From: Formicincola oecophyllae
GTDB lineage: Bacteria; Pseudomonadota; Alphaproteobacteria; Acetobacterales; Acetobacteraceae
Assembly: GCF_006542395.2 (NCBI RefSeq)
Contig: NZ_CP038231.1
Coordinates: 806,001 to 870,000 of the forward strand
Length of the DNA stretch: 64,000 nt
Direction of reading: 5' to 3'
Shown: positions 53,998-63,385 of the stretch, in pieces
Position numbering within the stretch: the first letter of the stretch is position 1
Layout of the letters: every line of letters starts with the position of its first letter
Translations under genes and position numbers: made by a program
Notes under the pieces: generated by a model
Told to the model about the DNA's origin: nothing
The model's database searches: none
Seen by the model: only the letters and a program-made list of their open reading frames with translations

Positions 53998-55227
53998 ATG
54001 GCAACCAGCCCCCCACCAAGCCAGGATAAGCCATGCCCCGCTATACCCATGGGGGTGGATGAAACTATTCAGCATTCAGATTGGCCTGCCCTGACGCAAG
54101 CGGAAATCAAGGCGGTTCTAGCAAGCCATGGGCACGCCCACCACCGACAACCACGCATTCTTGAGACCAGCATCAGGCCTTATTCAGCCGCAGCTTTAGT
54201 GACCCTGCCCCATGGGGAGGAGCTGTTCATTAAGCGCCATGACGGGCGCCTGCGCACTGCTGGCGCCCAGCAAAAAGAACATGATTTCATCCACCACCTT
54301 CACAGTCAGGGGTTGCCAGTTATCCAACCCTTGAAAACGCCCCAGGGGCAGAGCTTCATCAGCTTGCCCAGCCAGCAGGGCGCCCCACAGATTTATGAGC
54401 TTTTCCCTGGCCTGAAAGGGCGCGACACTTATCGCCATGACGTCACCTGGGGCCAATCATGGCACAACCAGGCCCAAGCGTACGCGGCTGGTGCCCTCCT
54501 TGGCAGGCTTCACCGTGCCAGCGCCACATGGCGTACGCCCCCCCAACCGCGGTCCCAGGAAGCGCTGTTGTTGTCTGGCATGGCCCCGCTGGAGGGTGCT
54601 GACGGCGCAAACCGCTTCTTGGCTGCCATGGCACAGCGCGGCTTGCCTGAACAAAGGGCCCTTCTGGCTGGGGATCTGCCAGGGCTGCTGCACCATTTTC
54701 ACCAACGCCTGCGCCAAGCGCCCAGCCAAGAGGTTTTTCTCTGGGGCCATGGTGATTGGCACGGGGTCAACCTGACCTGGCGCCAAGATGATGCAGACAA
54801 GATTGAGGAGGTGTTCGATTTTGGCATGAGTGACGCCACCTCAGCAGCGTTTGATCTGGCGGTCGCTTTGGAGCGCAGCGCCATTGCGTGGCTGAATCCT
54901 GGCGGCCCTGCCCCCTTCAGCCAAGCCCTGCTTGACGCTTTCCTGGCAGGTTATGCCAGCACGGGTTTCAGCGCTGCCCTCAAGCGGTGCGCCAGCTGGC
55001 TTCCCTTGTGCCATGTGCCCTTCGCCCTTTCTGAAGATGACTATTACAGGCGCCTGCTGCAGGATGGCGCCAGCGCTGACATCGCCCTTGAAGGTTACCT
55101 TGTGGGGCACATGCAATGGTTCCTGGCAGAAGAAGGGCAGCGTTTCCTCAGCACACTCCAGCAAAGCGCCGAACGCCACGCAGCCGCAGCCCGGCACTGC
55201 CCCCTAACCCCCTCACAAAAGCGTTGA
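53998..55227 (+). CDS. APH/choline-kinase fold phosphotransferase, candidate thiamine kinase
   Basis: A 409-residue cytosolic kinase-like protein. The catalytic loop is HGDWHGVN (residues 251-258) and the metal-binding DFG-like segment is FDFGMSDATSAAFDLA (D274), the APH family pattern; LFIKRHDG probably supplies the ATP-binding Lys. Riboswitch operon context suggests phosphorylation of imported thiamine to trap it, as for ThiK in E. coli, which is also of the APH fold. About 130 residues longer than ThiK. GAGAG lies before the ATG; five bases separate it from the next gene. Confidence 0.75.
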   Translation: MATSPPPSQDKPCPAIPMGVDETIQHSDWPALTQAEIKAVLASHGHAHHRQPRILETSIRPYSAAALVTLPHGEELFIKRHDGRLRTAGAQQKEHDFIHHLHSQGLPVIQPLKTPQGQSFISLPSQQGAPQIYELFPGLKGRDTYRHDVTWGQSWHNQAQAYAAGALLGRLHRASATWRTPPQPRSQEALLLSGMAPLEGADGANRFLAAMAQRGLPEQRALLAGDLPGLLHHFHQRLRQAPSQEVFLWGHGDWHGVNLTWRQDDADKIEEVFDFGMSDATSAAFDLAVALERSAIAWLNPGGPAPFSQALLDAFLAGYASTGFSAALKRCASWLPLCHVPFALSEDDYYRRLLQDGASADIALEGYLVGHMQWFLAEEGQRFLSTLQQSAERHAAAARHCPLTPSQKR

Positions 55228-55232
55228 GCAGT

Positions 55233-55976
55233 ATGTTTTCATTCCTTCACCCCATTAGCTTCACGCTGCTGCACCATGTGTGGACCCTCAACCCCCTGGA
55301 GGACACAGCCGCTGTCCTGGCTGCGGCAAGCGTGATGGGGCTGGCCTGGCGTTCCTCATGGGCATGGCCGGTTTCGCTATTGGCCACTGTTCTTTACGGC
55401 TGCGTTTTCCTCAAAGCGCGGCTTTACGGTGATGCTCTGCGCCACGTGGTTTACGTGGTGGCCACGCTTTATGGCTGGTGGGCCTGGGCCCTGGAGGCCA
55501 GGCGTGTGCGGCAAGCCATGAAAACAACACCCGTAACTGGCGTTGGGGCACGTGTGGAGCAAGGATTGGGCGCCAACGCCCCCTTGGTTGAAAGCGGCGC
55601 TGAAGCCAGCTACGGCGAAGCTGGCTGGATGAGGCTGTGCGCGCCAGCACGTTTTTCATGGCGCGGGGCCATGCCCATGGCACTGGTCGCCCTAGCTGTG
55701 GGGTTGCTGTGGGCTTGGTCACTGCAGAATTGGACCAACGACCCCAACCCCTGGATGGATGGCAGCCTTTCAGCCGCTGCCCTTTTGGCACAACTTTGGA
55801 CAGCGCGGCGTTACCGTGCCAGTTGGATCCTTTGGGCTGTGATCGACTGTTTTGACGCTGGCCTTTTCGTGCTGCGCGGGCTTTACGTCACGGCTGCCCT
55901 GCATTTGGCCTATGTGGCCATGGCCGCCTATGGCTGGGCGCTGTGGCATGAAGCGCCCAGGGACACTGCCCCTTGA
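55233..55976 (+). CDS. PnuC/PnuT-family vitamin transporter, probable thiamine
   Basis: Inner-membrane facilitator of the PnuC family, about 247 residues from the ATG at 55233. Seven or so hydrophobic segments; family marks are YGWWAWALE after the second pair and WTARRYRASWILWAVIDCFDAGLFVLRGLYVTAALHLAYVAMAAYGWALW at the C-terminus (W..D.......G.Y..A......A..G). PnuT members under TPP riboswitches carry thiamine. A charged loop (VEQGLGANAPLVESGAEASYGE) is inserted in the middle. Follows the kinase gene after five bases, which supports uptake by phosphorylation. Confidence 0.88.
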   Translation: MFSFLHPISFTLLHHVWTLNPLEDTAAVLAAASVMGLAWRSSWAWPVSLLATVLYGCVFLKARLYGDALRHVVYVVATLYGWWAWALEARRVRQAMKTTPVTGVGARVEQGLGANAPLVESGAEASYGEAGWMRLCAPARFSWRGAMPMALVALAVGLLWAWSLQNWTNDPNPWMDGSLSAAALLAQLWTARRYRASWILWAVIDCFDAGLFVLRGLYVTAALHLAYVAMAAYGWALWHEAPRDTAP

Positions 55977-56034
55977 AGGGACATCACCCACCATGGGCCC
56001 AGTGTCAGCGCTGCGTTAAAAGAGCTGGTCCCTT

Positions 56035-56406
56035 TCACTGACCAGAGGTCAGGCGGTCCATTTCCTCTGGCGTCAAGCGTTGGACGCGAATGGCCTTGCC
56101 AGCAGGGTTGTAATAAATCACGGCATCGCCGCGGCGTTCAGCATAACCATCAGGCTCGCCCGTTTTCTTATTGAACACCAGGCGGTCGCGCTCTGGCTGA
56201 ACAGTGATGCGGTCCCCACGCGGCACATAGTGGAACATGCTGAAATCCACATAATGGTGCGGCAGCTTGGAATGCTTGTACAGCTGGTTCAGGGTTGGGC
56301 CTTTGGAAGGATCCGCAAACAGTGAATCAGCCTGGGCCGCAGGGGCAAGCGCTGTCATGGCCATGACAGCCGCAAGGGCGGAAAACAGTTTCATCCGGGT
56401 GGTCAT
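56035..56406 (-). CDS. small periplasmic protein of unknown function
   Basis: A 123-residue secreted protein. AGGA nine bases before the ATG; signal peptide MTTRMKLFSALAAVMAMTALAPAAQA then a compact acidic/basic domain (LNQLYKHSKLPHHYVDFSMFHYVPRGDRITVQPERDRLVFNKKTGEPDGYAERRGDAVIYYNPAGKAIRV in overall plan). No family recognised. Lies between the convergent thiamine operon and the RND operon, with its own direction minus, 82 bases after the efflux operon end; it might be the last gene of that transcript. Confidence 0.65.
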   Translation of the reverse strand: MTTRMKLFSALAAVMAMTALAPAAQADSLFADPSKGPTLNQLYKHSKLPHHYVDFSMFHYVPRGDRITVQPERDRLVFNKKTGEPDGYAERRGDAVIYYNPAGKAIRVQRLTPEEMDRLTSGQ

Positions 56407-56488
56407 GAAAGCACATCCTCATGTCTGCTTCGGGTGGGAATGGTGATAGCAGCCAAGGCAGGCCAAGGTAGCAGCCTGCCACGCCGCT

Positions 56489-58213
56489 TCAGGGTGTTGG
56501 GGATGGCAGGTGGCGTGATTGGCGTGCTGCCTGGTGCAGGCTGCCAGGCATCTCACTACCTGATACTTTATCAGGCAGGGCGGCAGAAGGCTGGTTTTGC
56601 TCCACCCTGCTCTGCTTGGGGGCACTATCAGCAGGCGGCTGCGGTTCCCAAGGCAGGGACTTCTTCGTCCAGCCGCCTCCAAGGGCGCGGTAAAGCGTGA
56701 TGCTGTTCTGCAGTCGCGCCCCCTTGATGTAGATCACATATTCCCTGGACTGGAAGGCGCTGCGCTGATTGACCAAAGTGGGCAGGAAACTGTCAATGCC
56801 CGCTTTGTAACGCATAACGGAAAGCTTGTAAGCGTCATCAGTGTGACCGGCCATGGCTTCTACCCGCGCTTCCTCACGCTTGTAAGCCCCACGGGAGGTT
56901 AAGCTGTCTGAAACCTCCCTGAAAGCCGTCTGAACCGCTTTCTGGTAATTGGCGATGGCTTGGCGCTTTTCAGCCTTGGCGCTTTCAAGATTGCCCTCAT
57001 TCACGCCCCATGTCAGCAACGGGATGTTCACGCCAGGGGAAATGCCCCAGGTCTCTGCCATGTTGGTGAACAGCTGGTGGAATTTCAACGATGAGGTGCC
57101 CTCATTGGCCGTCAGGGTGAATTTGGGGAAAAAGGCGGCGCGCGCCGCCCCCACCATGGCGTTGGCGCCCATCAAGGTATGCTCAGCAGCCCTGATGTCT
57201 GGGCGCTGCACCAGAAGGTCTGATGGGAAGCCAGCTGGCAGATCGCTGTCTGTGATTTGCTGGCCATAAGGCAGCGGTGGCGGCAAATCCTTGGGCAACG
57301 GCATGCCTACGATGAGCTGGATGGCGTGCTCATCCTGCGCAACGGCGCTTTCCAAACTTGGCACGCTAGCGGCTGCCTCCTCATAGGAGCTGGCGGCCTC
57401 TGAAAGGGCCAGATTGTTCTCCTGCCCCTGGTCAAAGCGTGCTTTGGTCAGCTTAAGGGTTTCAAGTGTGCTGGCGGCTGTGGCTCTGGAAAGCTTGAGT
57501 TGTTCCCGGTCCATCAACCAGCGGATGTAATCGCTGGCCAACTCCGAAACAGTGGTGAGCCACAGCGTGCGGAGGTTCTCCAGCTGGCTCAGGGCCTGTT
57601 CACGCTGATAGGCGGAGAGGTTGCGGATGCGCCCCCAGACGTCCACCTCATAGCTCGAGAAGCCAATGGATTCCTGGTAATAATGCAGGAGGGGGATGGC
57701 CTGGCGGCCATTCTGGGCCTTGTCGCTGCCAGGCGCAAAGGAGAAACCAGCCGTGTTGGAAGGGTCCATGTATTCAGCGTTGGCCCCTACGCTGATAAGT
57801 GGCAACAGGGCGGCGTTCTGCACCCGGTACTGTCCGCGCGCGCTCGTCACGGCCTGCATCTGGGCGGCCAAGCTGCGGTTGTTGTGGAGCGTCAGCTCAA
57901 TGAGCTTTTGCAGGCGCGGGTCCTTGAAGAAATCCTCCCACCCCAGGTTGGCGGCAATAGGGTGAGGATGGGCCGCCTGCTGAGCGGCTGTTTTGGCGTC
58001 CCCCTTCACGCCGCTGTCCTCAGGCCAGACCATGGGCACAGCTGGCGCGGGACGCTTGTAATCAGGCGCCATGTCACATCCAGCAAGCCCCCATGGCGCC
58101 ACCGTGAAAGCAGCCAGCAACAGGGCGAGCCTCTGGCCTTTTCCCGAAAAGCCTTGGTGAGTGGCGCCTGGGCGTGGCAAACGCCTTCCCCTGATGGTGC
58201 GAAAACGGTTCAT
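56489..58213 (-). CDS. outer-membrane efflux lipoprotein (NodT/OprM family)
   Basis: TolC-like exit duct of a tripartite pump, 574 residues. The signal ends in GLAGC (lipobox) followed by DMAPDYKRP, the start of the family. Two OEP repeats follow, with long helices carrying AQMQAVTSARGQYRVQNAALLPLISVGANAEY and ERQA-type coiled-coil segments, and the typical RPDIRAAEHTLMGANAMVGAARAAFFPKFTL. Overlaps the pump gene by ATGA. C-terminal tail is disordered. Confidence 0.92.
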   Translation of the reverse strand: MNRFRTIRGRRLPRPGATHQGFSGKGQRLALLLAAFTVAPWGLAGCDMAPDYKRPAPAVPMVWPEDSGVKGDAKTAAQQAAHPHPIAANLGWEDFFKDPRLQKLIELTLHNNRSLAAQMQAVTSARGQYRVQNAALLPLISVGANAEYMDPSNTAGFSFAPGSDKAQNGRQAIPLLHYYQESIGFSSYEVDVWGRIRNLSAYQREQALSQLENLRTLWLTTVSELASDYIRWLMDREQLKLSRATAASTLETLKLTKARFDQGQENNLALSEAASSYEEAAASVPSLESAVAQDEHAIQLIVGMPLPKDLPPPLPYGQQITDSDLPAGFPSDLLVQRPDIRAAEHTLMGANAMVGAARAAFFPKFTLTANEGTSSLKFHQLFTNMAETWGISPGVNIPLLTWGVNEGNLESAKAEKRQAIANYQKAVQTAFREVSDSLTSRGAYKREEARVEAMAGHTDDAYKLSVMRYKAGIDSFLPTLVNQRSAFQSREYVIYIKGARLQNSITLYRALGGGWTKKSLPWEPQPPADSAPKQSRVEQNQPSAALPDKVSGSEMPGSLHQAARQSRHLPSPTP

Positions 58214-61200
58214 GCTGCGCTCCCGGGGTTGGGGTTTGCCTTGGATGCCTTGTCAGCGGCCAAGGCCTTATCAAGCTCCGCCTGCTGGGCAGCGCGCACG
58301 TCTGCAAGGCGTTTGACTTTAAACAAGCGCAGCACGACCACATAGAAGACAGGGATGAAGTAAATGGCCAGTGAGGTGGCCGACAACATGCCGCCCGTCA
58401 CGCATGTGCCAATGGCACGGCGGGCGGCGGAGCCAGCACCCGTGGCCACAGCCAACGGCAACACACCCAGAACAAAAGCGATGGACGTCATCAAAATGGG
58501 GCGCAGGCGCTGGTGGGCGGCTTTCAGAACGGCTACCTCCAACGTGTCGCCTTGTTCATAGAAAGCCTGGGCGAACTCCACAATGAGAATGGCGTTCTTG
58601 ACGGACAGCCCCACCGTGGTCAGCAGCCCGACCTGGAAATAGACATCGTTGGCGTAGCCGCGCAGTAAGGTCGCCAAAATGGCGCCGACAACGCCAAGCG
58701 GCAGCACCAGAATGACCGCGAAAGGAATGGCCCAGTTTTCGTAAAGGCCAGCAAGACACAGCAAAATGACGATGGCTGAGAGCATGTAAAGTGGCCCAAT
58801 GGACCCGCTGGAGGCCACCTCCTCATAGGAGAGGCCCGTCCACTGGTAGCCAATGCCGTGCGGCATCTGGGCCAGGAGGCGCTTCATGATGGCCATAGCC
58901 GTGCCTGAGCTCACGCCTGGCGCAGGCTGGCCCTGAATTTCGAAGGAGGCGTAGCCATTGTAGTTCTCCACCTTCTGTGGGCCCACAATCCAGTTGCCAC
59001 GCGCGAAGGTGTTGAAAGGCACCATGTCCCCGCTGAGGTTGCGCAGGTACCACTGCCCCAAATCCTGAGGCAGCATACGCGAAGCCTCGCCACCTTGGAT
59101 GTAGACTTGCTTCACGCGGCCAGCGCGTAGGAACTGGTTGACGTAAATGGAACCGAACGCACCATTGATGGTGCTGTTGATCTGGGCGTTATCAACGCCC
59201 TGCGCATTGGCCTGCGCCCTGTTGATGAGGAGCTTGTACTGGGGCGCGTCCTCCATGCCTAGTGGGCGGACAGCCTGCAGCGCCGGCACCTGGGCTGCCG
59301 CATAGATCAACATGTTGCGCGCCTTCAGGAAGTCCTCGTGGCTCATGTTGGAGCGGTTCTCCAGCTCCAGGTCAAAGCCAGTGGCATTGCCCAGCTCAAG
59401 CACCGCTGGCGGATTGATGGCGTAGATCTGCGCTTCCGGATCCTGCCAAAAATGCGCCATCAACTCATTAGCGATGGCCATGGAGGTGTGTTTCTGCCCA
59501 GGGCGCTTGTCCCATGGCGTCAAACGAATGAAGAAGGCGCCTTGGCTCTGCCCCTGGCCAGCGAAGCTGAAGCCATTCATGGAGCAGACCGATTCAACCC
59601 ACTTGCCATAATGCTTGAGGATGTAAGCCGTCACCCTGCGGTTGACGGCAGCGGTCTGCGCCTCTGTGGCGCCTGGCCGCAAGGAGACCTGGCCAAAGAT
59701 GAGGCCCTGGTCCTCATCAGGCAGGAAGCCGCCTGGCAATTGGAAGAACAGCCACACGGTCAGGGACGTCAGCACGGCGTAGATTACCATGCTGATGCGG
59801 CGGTGGTTAATCAGCAGCTTGACGCCATTCACGTAGCCTTGGGTGAGGCGTTCGAAACCCTCATCGAACTTGCGCGCGACCCACAGTTTCGATTCCTGCG
59901 CGCCTGGCTTGAGGAGCGTGCCGCAAAGTGCTGGCGTCAACACCAGGGCCACCAGCACTGAAAGCCACATGGCAGCGACAATGGTGATGGAGAACTGCCT
60001 GTAGATAACGCCCGTTGAGCCTTGGAAAGCCGCCATGGGCAGGAACACGGCCGTCAGCACCAGCACGATGCCCACCAAAGCGCCCGTGATCTCATCCATG
60101 GAGCGCCGTGTGGCCTCTAGGGGCGGCAGGCCGTCCTCCACCATGACGCGCTCGACGTTCTCCACCACCACGATGGCGTCATCCACCAGCAGGCCAACGG
60201 CCAGGACCATGGCCAGCATGGTCAGCGTATTGATGGAGTAACCAAGCGCAGCCAGGATGCCGAACGTGCCCAGCAGCACCACCGGCACTGCAATGGCGGG
60301 GATGAGGGTGGCGCGCAAGTTCTGCAGGAACACCAGCATCACCAGGAACACCAGCAGGATGGCGATGATGAGGGTCTCCACCACCTCTTCAATGGAGTGG
60401 GTGATGAAGGGCTCAGTGTCGAGGGGGTAGCGGATGGCCAGGCCAGGCGGGAAGAAGGGTTTGAGTTGCGCCAACTGGGCGCGCACCGCTGCCTCCGTTT
60501 TGAGCTGGTTGGCGCCTGGGGCGAGCTTGAGCGCGATCTCGGCGGCAGGCTGGTTGTTGTAGGTTGACGTCAGGTTGTAGTTCTGAGCGCCCAGGCCAAC
60601 TTCGCCAATGTCGCGCATCCGCACCTGGCTGCCGTCAGGCTGCACCTTAAGGAGGATGTTCTTGAACTCCTCCACATCCGTCAGGCGGGTTGGGCCTATG
60701 ATATTGGCGTCAAAGGCGATGTTCTTGCGTGCCGGCAGGCCTCCAAGCTCGCCAGAGGCCACTTGGATGTTCTGGTTCTGAATAGCCTGCTGAACATCAG
60801 CCACCGTCAGGCCATAGCTGAACAGCTTGCCTGGGTTCATCCATACCCGCATAGCGTATTCAGAACCAAACAGCTGATGGTCGCCCACACCGGTGACGCG
60901 CGCGACCGGGTCCACCACCTCGGAGGCCACATAATCGCCTACGTCAGCGCCGCTCATACTCCCATCAGTGGAGATGAAGGCGATAACCATCATGAAGTTC
61001 TTGACGGCCTTGGTCACGCTCACCCCTTGCGCCGTCACTTCAGGCGGCAGGAAGGGCTGGGCAAGCTGCAGCTTGTTTTGCACCTGCATCTGGGCGATGT
61101 CGGGATTGGTGCCCTGTTCGAACGTCAGGTCGATTTCCATATTGCCGGCGCCGTAGGAGGAGGCCGACAGGTACTCCAAGTGGTCAAGCCCGAACATCTG

Positions 61201-61407
61201 CTGCAGGATGGGCCGCACCACGGTGTTGTCCACAGTCTCGGCAGAAGCGCCAGGATCCGTCACCGTAATGGAGATCATGGGCGGCGCAATGGCTGGGTAC
61301 TGCGCAATGGGCAGCCGGAACACAGCCACCAGCCCAACAAGCATGATGATAATGCCAATGACCCAGGCCAGGACGGGCCTGTCGATGAAAAAACGCGAAA
61401 TGTTCAC
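58210..61407 (-). CDS. RND multidrug efflux pump (AcrB/MexB, HAE1 family)
   Basis: Proton-driven inner-membrane pump, 1065 residues with twelve helices and two large periplasmic loops. The N-terminus MNISRFFIDRPVLAWVIGIIIMLVGLVAVF is typical. The proton relay Asp pair in helix 4 is D409 and D410 (VGLLVDDAIVVVENVERVM), equal to D407/D408 of AcrB. Other marks: TDPGASAETVDNTVVRP, FFQLPGGFLPDEDQG and the C-terminal GGMLSATSLAIYFIPVFYVV. Middle gene of an operon with adaptor and duct, all joined by ATGA overlaps. Likely exports drugs, bile-like or plant compounds; substrate not predictable. Confidence 0.96.
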   Translation of the reverse strand: MNISRFFIDRPVLAWVIGIIIMLVGLVAVFRLPIAQYPAIAPPMISITVTDPGASAETVDNTVVRPILQQMFGLDHLEYLSASSYGAGNMEIDLTFEQGTNPDIAQMQVQNKLQLAQPFLPPEVTAQGVSVTKAVKNFMMVIAFISTDGSMSGADVGDYVASEVVDPVARVTGVGDHQLFGSEYAMRVWMNPGKLFSYGLTVADVQQAIQNQNIQVASGELGGLPARKNIAFDANIIGPTRLTDVEEFKNILLKVQPDGSQVRMRDIGEVGLGAQNYNLTSTYNNQPAAEIALKLAPGANQLKTEAAVRAQLAQLKPFFPPGLAIRYPLDTEPFITHSIEEVVETLIIAILLVFLVMLVFLQNLRATLIPAIAVPVVLLGTFGILAALGYSINTLTMLAMVLAVGLLVDDAIVVVENVERVMVEDGLPPLEATRRSMDEITGALVGIVLVLTAVFLPMAAFQGSTGVIYRQFSITIVAAMWLSVLVALVLTPALCGTLLKPGAQESKLWVARKFDEGFERLTQGYVNGVKLLINHRRISMVIYAVLTSLTVWLFFQLPGGFLPDEDQGLIFGQVSLRPGATEAQTAAVNRRVTAYILKHYGKWVESVCSMNGFSFAGQGQSQGAFFIRLTPWDKRPGQKHTSMAIANELMAHFWQDPEAQIYAINPPAVLELGNATGFDLELENRSNMSHEDFLKARNMLIYAAAQVPALQAVRPLGMEDAPQYKLLINRAQANAQGVDNAQINSTINGAFGSIYVNQFLRAGRVKQVYIQGGEASRMLPQDLGQWYLRNLSGDMVPFNTFARGNWIVGPQKVENYNGYASFEIQGQPAPGVSSGTAMAIMKRLLAQMPHGIGYQWTGLSYEEVASSGSIGPLYMLSAIVILLCLAGLYENWAIPFAVILVLPLGVVGAILATLLRGYANDVYFQVGLLTTVGLSVKNAILIVEFAQAFYEQGDTLEVAVLKAAHQRLRPILMTSIAFVLGVLPLAVATGAGSAARRAIGTCVTGGMLSATSLAIYFIPVFYVVVLRLFKVKRLADVRAAQQAELDKALAADKASKANPNPGSAA

Positions 61408-62783
61408 GGCTTTCTACCAGCGCTTTTCTGAATGTGTTTGCGTGCTGGCGCCTTAGCGTGCGTGTGGGCGTGGTGGGCGCCCAGGTCAGGGGTGGGGTTG
61501 GGCGCCTGCACAGACTGGTTGGCTGGCACTGGCGCCGCTGGCGGCACGGCTGGCTTGGCCACAGGGTGGGGCATAATGGTCACAGCTTTACCAGGCTGGA
61601 TTTTCTGCAGTCCTTCCGTCACCACAAGGTCACCTGGCTGCAGCCCGGCTTCCACCACCCAGCTGTCACCTATGGCGTTGCCCAGCTTTACCATCTGCAT
61701 GGCCACTTTGCCCCTGTGGTGGAGCTGGCCTTCCTTGGTGGTGTCTGGCGTGGCCACCATGACGTAAGCATCGCCCTTCGGTGTCCGCTCCACCGCCACC
61801 TGCGGCACTAGGAGGGCGTGGGCATTCACACCTTCACGCATGTGCGCCACCACATACATGCCAGGCAGCAGGAGCTTCTGCGGGTTAGGCATGACGGCAC
61901 GCACCACTTGGGTGCCCGTGCCAGGGCTGACGGTCACTTCAGAAAGCGCCACCGTGCCAACCTGGTCATAAGGCAGGCCATTGCCAAACTGCAGGCGCAC
62001 GGCAGCGCCGCCATTCTTGCGTTCCAACTTGCCTGACGCCCAATCAGCGCGCAGGCGTAGCATCTCGTCAGCGGGCAGGTTCACATCAACATAGATGGGG
62101 TCAAGACGCGTCACCACCGCGATGGCATCCTGCTGACCTGCCGTCACCAAGGTGCCAACCGTGTAGATGGTGCGGCCAATGCGCCCATCAATGGGGGAGC
62201 TGACGTGGCTGTAATTAAGGTTCACCTGCGCTGACGTCACCTGGCCCTGCGCTGCCTCCAAGGCACCGTGGGCTTCACGCGCGCTGGCCAGGGCATTGTC
62301 ATATTCTTGCGTGCTGACGGCGTGCGGCCCCAAAAGCCGCCCGTAGCGTGCCAAAAGTAAATCCGCCTGGCGGGCGGCGGCCTGTGCCTTGATCAGCTGG
62401 CCCTGCGCCTCTTTAAGGGCAGCTTGATAGGGAACTGGGTAAATCTGGTAAAGTTGCTGGCCCTTGTGAACATCCCCACCCTGTTGGAACGTCATGGCCG
62501 TTACCACACCGCTGACCTGGGGGCGGATCATGGCCTGTTCATAGGCATCTGTGCGGCCAGGCAAAGCGATGTCCACAGGAACAGCTTGCTGCTGGACAAC
62601 ACTGACCATAACTGGTTGCGGCGGGATAGCCGCCCCGCCATGGCGCTTGCAGCCCCCCACCCCTGCCAAAAGCAGCAGCGCTACCACACAGCGCCCCCAG
62701 GGGACGTGACTATTGCCCAGCTTGAACGCCACGTCAGGGTGAAAAAAGGGGCGGACAGGTTGGCGGGATAGCCTGAAACTCAT
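61404..62783 (-). CDS. RND efflux periplasmic adaptor (AcrA/MexA family)
   Basis: Membrane fusion protein, 459 residues. Signal ending GVGGC (lipobox) anchors it to the inner membrane. Family pattern: QAVPVDIALPGRTDAYEQAMIRPQVSGVVTAMTFQQGGDVHKGQQLYQIYP (lipoyl half), a helical hairpin (AQAAARQADLLLARYGRLLGPHAVSTQEYDNALAS) and the second lipoyl half NLNYSHVSSPIDGRIGRTI, then barrel strands. A proline/alanine tail closes the protein. First gene of the efflux operon. Confidence 0.95.
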   Translation of the reverse strand: MSFRLSRQPVRPFFHPDVAFKLGNSHVPWGRCVVALLLLAGVGGCKRHGGAAIPPQPVMVSVVQQQAVPVDIALPGRTDAYEQAMIRPQVSGVVTAMTFQQGGDVHKGQQLYQIYPVPYQAALKEAQGQLIKAQAAARQADLLLARYGRLLGPHAVSTQEYDNALASAREAHGALEAAQGQVTSAQVNLNYSHVSSPIDGRIGRTIYTVGTLVTAGQQDAIAVVTRLDPIYVDVNLPADEMLRLRADWASGKLERKNGGAAVRLQFGNGLPYDQVGTVALSEVTVSPGTGTQVVRAVMPNPQKLLLPGMYVVAHMREGVNAHALLVPQVAVERTPKGDAYVMVATPDTTKEGQLHHRGKVAMQMVKLGNAIGDSWVVEAGLQPGDLVVTEGLQKIQPGKAVTIMPHPVAKPAVPPAAPVPANQSVQAPNPTPDLGAHHAHTHAKAPARKHIQKSAGRKP

Positions 62784-62894
62784 TCAGGGGCGCTCACTTC
62801 AACGTAATGGGGGAAGATGCAGACTGGCGCGTAGGAGGGCCTGACAATCCACAATCAGGGGCCTGTGGCCGGGGAACCTCAAAAAACCACTGGG

Positions 62895-62941
62895 AAAGTT
62901 CAGCAGGATTGAATGAGTCAAAACTCACCTAACAGAACTTT
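62895..62941. promoter_or_regulatory. nested inverted repeat upstream of the efflux operon
   Basis: Outer arms AAAGTTC (62895-62901) and GAACTTT (62935-62941) enclose TGAGT (62914-62918)/ACTCA (62923-62927). On the minus strand TTGACT lies inside the site, as a possible -35. Placed 112-158 bases before the adaptor start; candidate operator of a repressor not encoded nearby. Confidence 0.4.
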
Positions 62942-63357
62942 CGCCGGACGGCAACCACCTTGCCTCTCACGCTTGCTTGTAGGCCTTAGGTAAGACCTGG
63001 AGATGTTCTGGCAGGAAGGTGACCACCCGGTCAGCATGATTTGGCACCAAAGCGTTTTTTCACACACCCGTCAACCACTTCACAGGCACATGGCCTTGAG
63101 AGGAGGTTGAAACAATTTCATGAGGGCTTCATCTGCAAATGGTCTTTCATACCGCCATCATACCACCATGTATAATGATGGCTTCTTAAATGATACTTAA
63201 TCCATGAATGTTCTTCTCCATGAGGTTATTCATGATTGGAGGAGTTTTGATTTTTACCTAAAAATAACTTATGAAAATTAATTCAATATTAGAAAAATCA
63301 TTTGCATTTGCAATCAGGGCTTTTCATGTTATGTTTTATTGTAGAATTAACCTAACA

Positions 63358-63385
63358 TTGACATGAAATGCGATTTAGTTAAACA
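63358..63385 (+). promoter_or_regulatory. promoter candidate of the permease gene
   Basis: A consensus TTGACA (63358-63363) is followed, after 16 bases, by TAAACA (63380-63385). The start would lie about 65 bases before the permease ATG. Confidence 0.5.
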
